Origin: an uncultured Mobiluncus sp.
GTDB taxonomy: Bacteria > Actinomycetota > Actinomycetes > Actinomycetales > Actinomycetaceae
Assembly: GCF_947087965.1 (NCBI RefSeq)
Contig: NZ_CAMUES010000002.1
Span: forward strand, 310,001-374,000
Direction: 5' to 3'
Length of the DNA: 64,000 nucleotides
Part shown: piece by piece, positions 62,785 to 64,000 of the stretch
Position numbering within the stretch: position 1 is the stretch's first letter
Layout: each line of letters begins with the position of its first letter
The notes under the pieces: model-generated
Databases searched by the model: none
Told to the model about the DNA's origin: nothing
What the model saw: the letters and a program-made list of their open reading frames with translations, nothing else
Position numbers and translations under genes: made by a program

Positions 62785-63624
62785 CTATCCCTTAGTAGCA
62801 CCTTGGGTTAGGCCAGCTACAATCCACTTGCTAGCGAAAGAGAACAATATCATGGTGGGAAAAATCGTCAACACAGCGGCTGCAGACATCGGCCCCCATT
62901 CAATGTTGAAACTTGAGATGAAACTGTTCAACGCAGTGGGAATCGTACGTTTAGAATCCGAGTTGATTAGGGTTACAGACAAGAACAGCTCATTCCAAAT
63001 ATTGACAAAGTTGAAGATGAAAGTGGCTGTAATCCCCGGCAACATAACCGGAACGATAATACGCCAAAGCGCAGAGAACCTGTTCAAACCATCAACCATG
63101 GCTGCCTCTTCGAGAGAGTCAGGGACGTTGTCGAAGAACCCTCGCAACATAATCGAGGAGAATGGTATGGTCATGGCGATGTAGATGAGGATGAGACCCG
63201 CACGGGTATCAACCAGACCCAGAGTGGTGAACATCTGGTATAGCGGACCAAGAGCGATGAACATCGGTATCATCTGCGTGATGAGAAAGGCGATGAGCAC
63301 CGCCCCTTTCGATCGAAAAGTAAAACGTGACAGAGTATAACCGCTAAGGAGAGCAATCAACGTAGCCACAATCGAACCCAACAGGGCCACCGTCAATGAG
63401 TTGAACATATAGGTGCCGAACTGAGCCTTGGAGAAAAGATTCGTGTAGTTTTCTAACGAAAAAACGCGTGGCCAATAGCGGACGGGATATTCCGCGATTT
63501 GATTGGCTGGCTTGAAAGACGTGAGGAGAATCCAATACAGCGGGAACACCGTAATGATAAGCCACAGGCTCAAGCCGCAGAATTTGATTATCTTAAGATA
63601 CATCGGTGTCTTATTTAGCATCAT
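62785..63624 (-). CDS. carbohydrate ABC transporter permease (MalG/LacG-like)
   Basis: 279 residues, six transmembrane helices. The cytoplasmic EAA loop that contacts the ATPase reads EEAAMVDGLNRFSALWRIIVPVMLPG (~165-195, split here). N-terminal WLIITVFPLYWILLTSFKP and C-terminal GPMSAAAVLTIFPTMILFSFASKW match the CUT1 family of oligosaccharide and sugar importers. Start ATG; the upstream permease overlaps it by 14 bp. The sequence looks AT-richer than the his genes. Sugar specificity unknown; the binding protein is off the right edge. Confidence 0.9.
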   Translation of the reverse strand: MMLNKTPMYLKIIKFCGLSLWLIITVFPLYWILLTSFKPANQIAEYPVRYWPRVFSLENYTNLFSKAQFGTYMFNSLTVALLGSIVATLIALLSGYTLSRFTFRSKGAVLIAFLITQMIPMFIALGPLYQMFTTLGLVDTRAGLILIYIAMTIPFSSIMLRGFFDNVPDSLEEAAMVDGLNRFSALWRIIVPVMLPGITATFIFNFVNIWNELFLSVTLINSDSKRTIPTALNSFISSFNIEWGPMSAAAVLTIFPTMILFSFASKWIVAGLTQGATKG

Positions 63625-64000
63625 TACTCCTCGTCAAGAGCAACAGATACACTCCGGTAAACACTGTGAGAACGCCGACCACGATGAAGCCCAATGCGGA
63701 GGCCAAGCCATAACTGCCCTGCTGGGTGAACTGAATCATCCAAGTCGTTGCGATGTGTGTCTGGTTGCCGGGCCCTCCCCCGGTCATCGCGTAGATGATA
63801 TCCGGGAAGTTAAAAATCCAGATTATGCGCAGCAAAACTGTAAGTACCAAAGTCGAACGAATCGAAGGAATCATGATACTGAACAGAGTGCGCGTACGGC
63901 TCGCGCCATCAATCGCCGCTGCTTCCAACATATCTTGAGGCACAGATTGCAAGGCTGCCAAAATCATAATTGCGAAGAAAGCCACTCCGTACCAGATGTT
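63611..64000 (-). CDS. carbohydrate ABC transporter permease (partial, N-terminus off the right edge)
   Basis: C-terminal ~129 residues of the MalF/LacF-like partner permease. The EAA loop reads LEAAAIDGASRTRTLFSIMIPSI and the end is FTGVYLLLLTRSNDAK. It overlaps the MalG-like gene by 14 bp, the usual coupled arrangement. It is open to base 64000 without a start, so it is cut by the window edge, not truncated. Confidence 0.88.
   Translation of the reverse strand, partial: NIWYGVAFFAIMILAALQSVPQDMLEAAAIDGASRTRTLFSIMIPSIRSTLVLTVLLRIIWIFNFPDIIYAMTGGGPGNQTHIATTWMIQFTQQGSYGLASALGFIVVGVLTVFTGVYLLLLTRSNDAK

Noticed and set aside
1..64000. CRISPR array, insertion sequence, prophage or integron
   Set aside because: No regularly spaced repeats, transposase, integrase, recombinase or phage structural genes seen on reading both strands.

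Overview
This is a chromosomal window from an actinobacterium with mid-range GC. The markers are WhiA, the rapZ-yvcK-whiA-uvrC cluster, SepIVA, DUF3043, the dual-substrate HisA type (PriA), Uup-type ABC-F, ErpA and split cydDC. Two methyl-accepting chemotaxis proteins imply motility, which is rare in this phylum. Together with cytochrome bd this points to the Actinomycetaceae, most likely Mobiluncus; that assignment is inference. Nearly everything is housekeeping. I see no rRNA, tRNA, CRISPR array, insertion sequence or prophage.

Layout. 1-9.4 kb: an acyltransferase fragment, a receiver-like protein, two tandem FKBP lipoproteins, erpA, an M20 dipeptidase, DUF3043, an aldo/keto reductase, pyrD and an orphan protein. 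9.6-23.3 kb: a SPOUT methyltransferase and a HAD phosphatase, then a long leftward block rne, ABC-F, rapZ, yvcK, whiA, uvrC and two chemoreceptors. 23.6-32.3 kb: cydAB, cydDC, a sensor kinase and a convergent LuxR-type regulator. 32.3-45.3 kb: mutM, rnc, yceD, sepIVA and coaD; divergent rsmD; a large membrane protein; recG; a degenerate fatty-acid-kinase-like protein; aspA; rpmB. 45.7-49.8 kb: a secreted beta-rich protein of unknown function, a Pit phosphate permease with a small partner, and tpx. 49.9-56.6 kb: an rRNA methyltransferase, rplT-rpmI-infC, a divergent membrane pyrophosphatase and a glycosyltransferase. 56.7-62.8 kb: a histidine operon (hisD-C-B, an unknown gene, hisH, priA, sseB-like). 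62.8-64 kb: two sugar ABC permeases directly upstream of hisD.

Themes. Respiration and energy: bd oxidase, its CydDC assembly exporter, quinone-linked PyrD, a possible redox two-component system and a membrane pyrophosphatase. Envelope control: WhiA, GlmR/YvcK, RapZ and SepIVA. Translation: IF3, L35, L20, L28, RNase III, RNase E/G and several RNA methyltransferases.

Most notable: (1) a secreted protein whose central region resembles an aerolysin-type membrane-inserting hairpin; (2) a DAK2/FakA homologue that has lost its metal-binding Asp-Gly-Asp signature; (3) infC with no usable ATG/GTG/TTG start, but an ATT codon behind an ideal ribosome binding site; (4) several genes whose start codon lies 6-7 nt after a -10 box, suggesting leaderless mRNAs; (5) a chemoreceptor pair without extracytoplasmic sensor domains; (6) a pyrophosphatase of a divergent branch.
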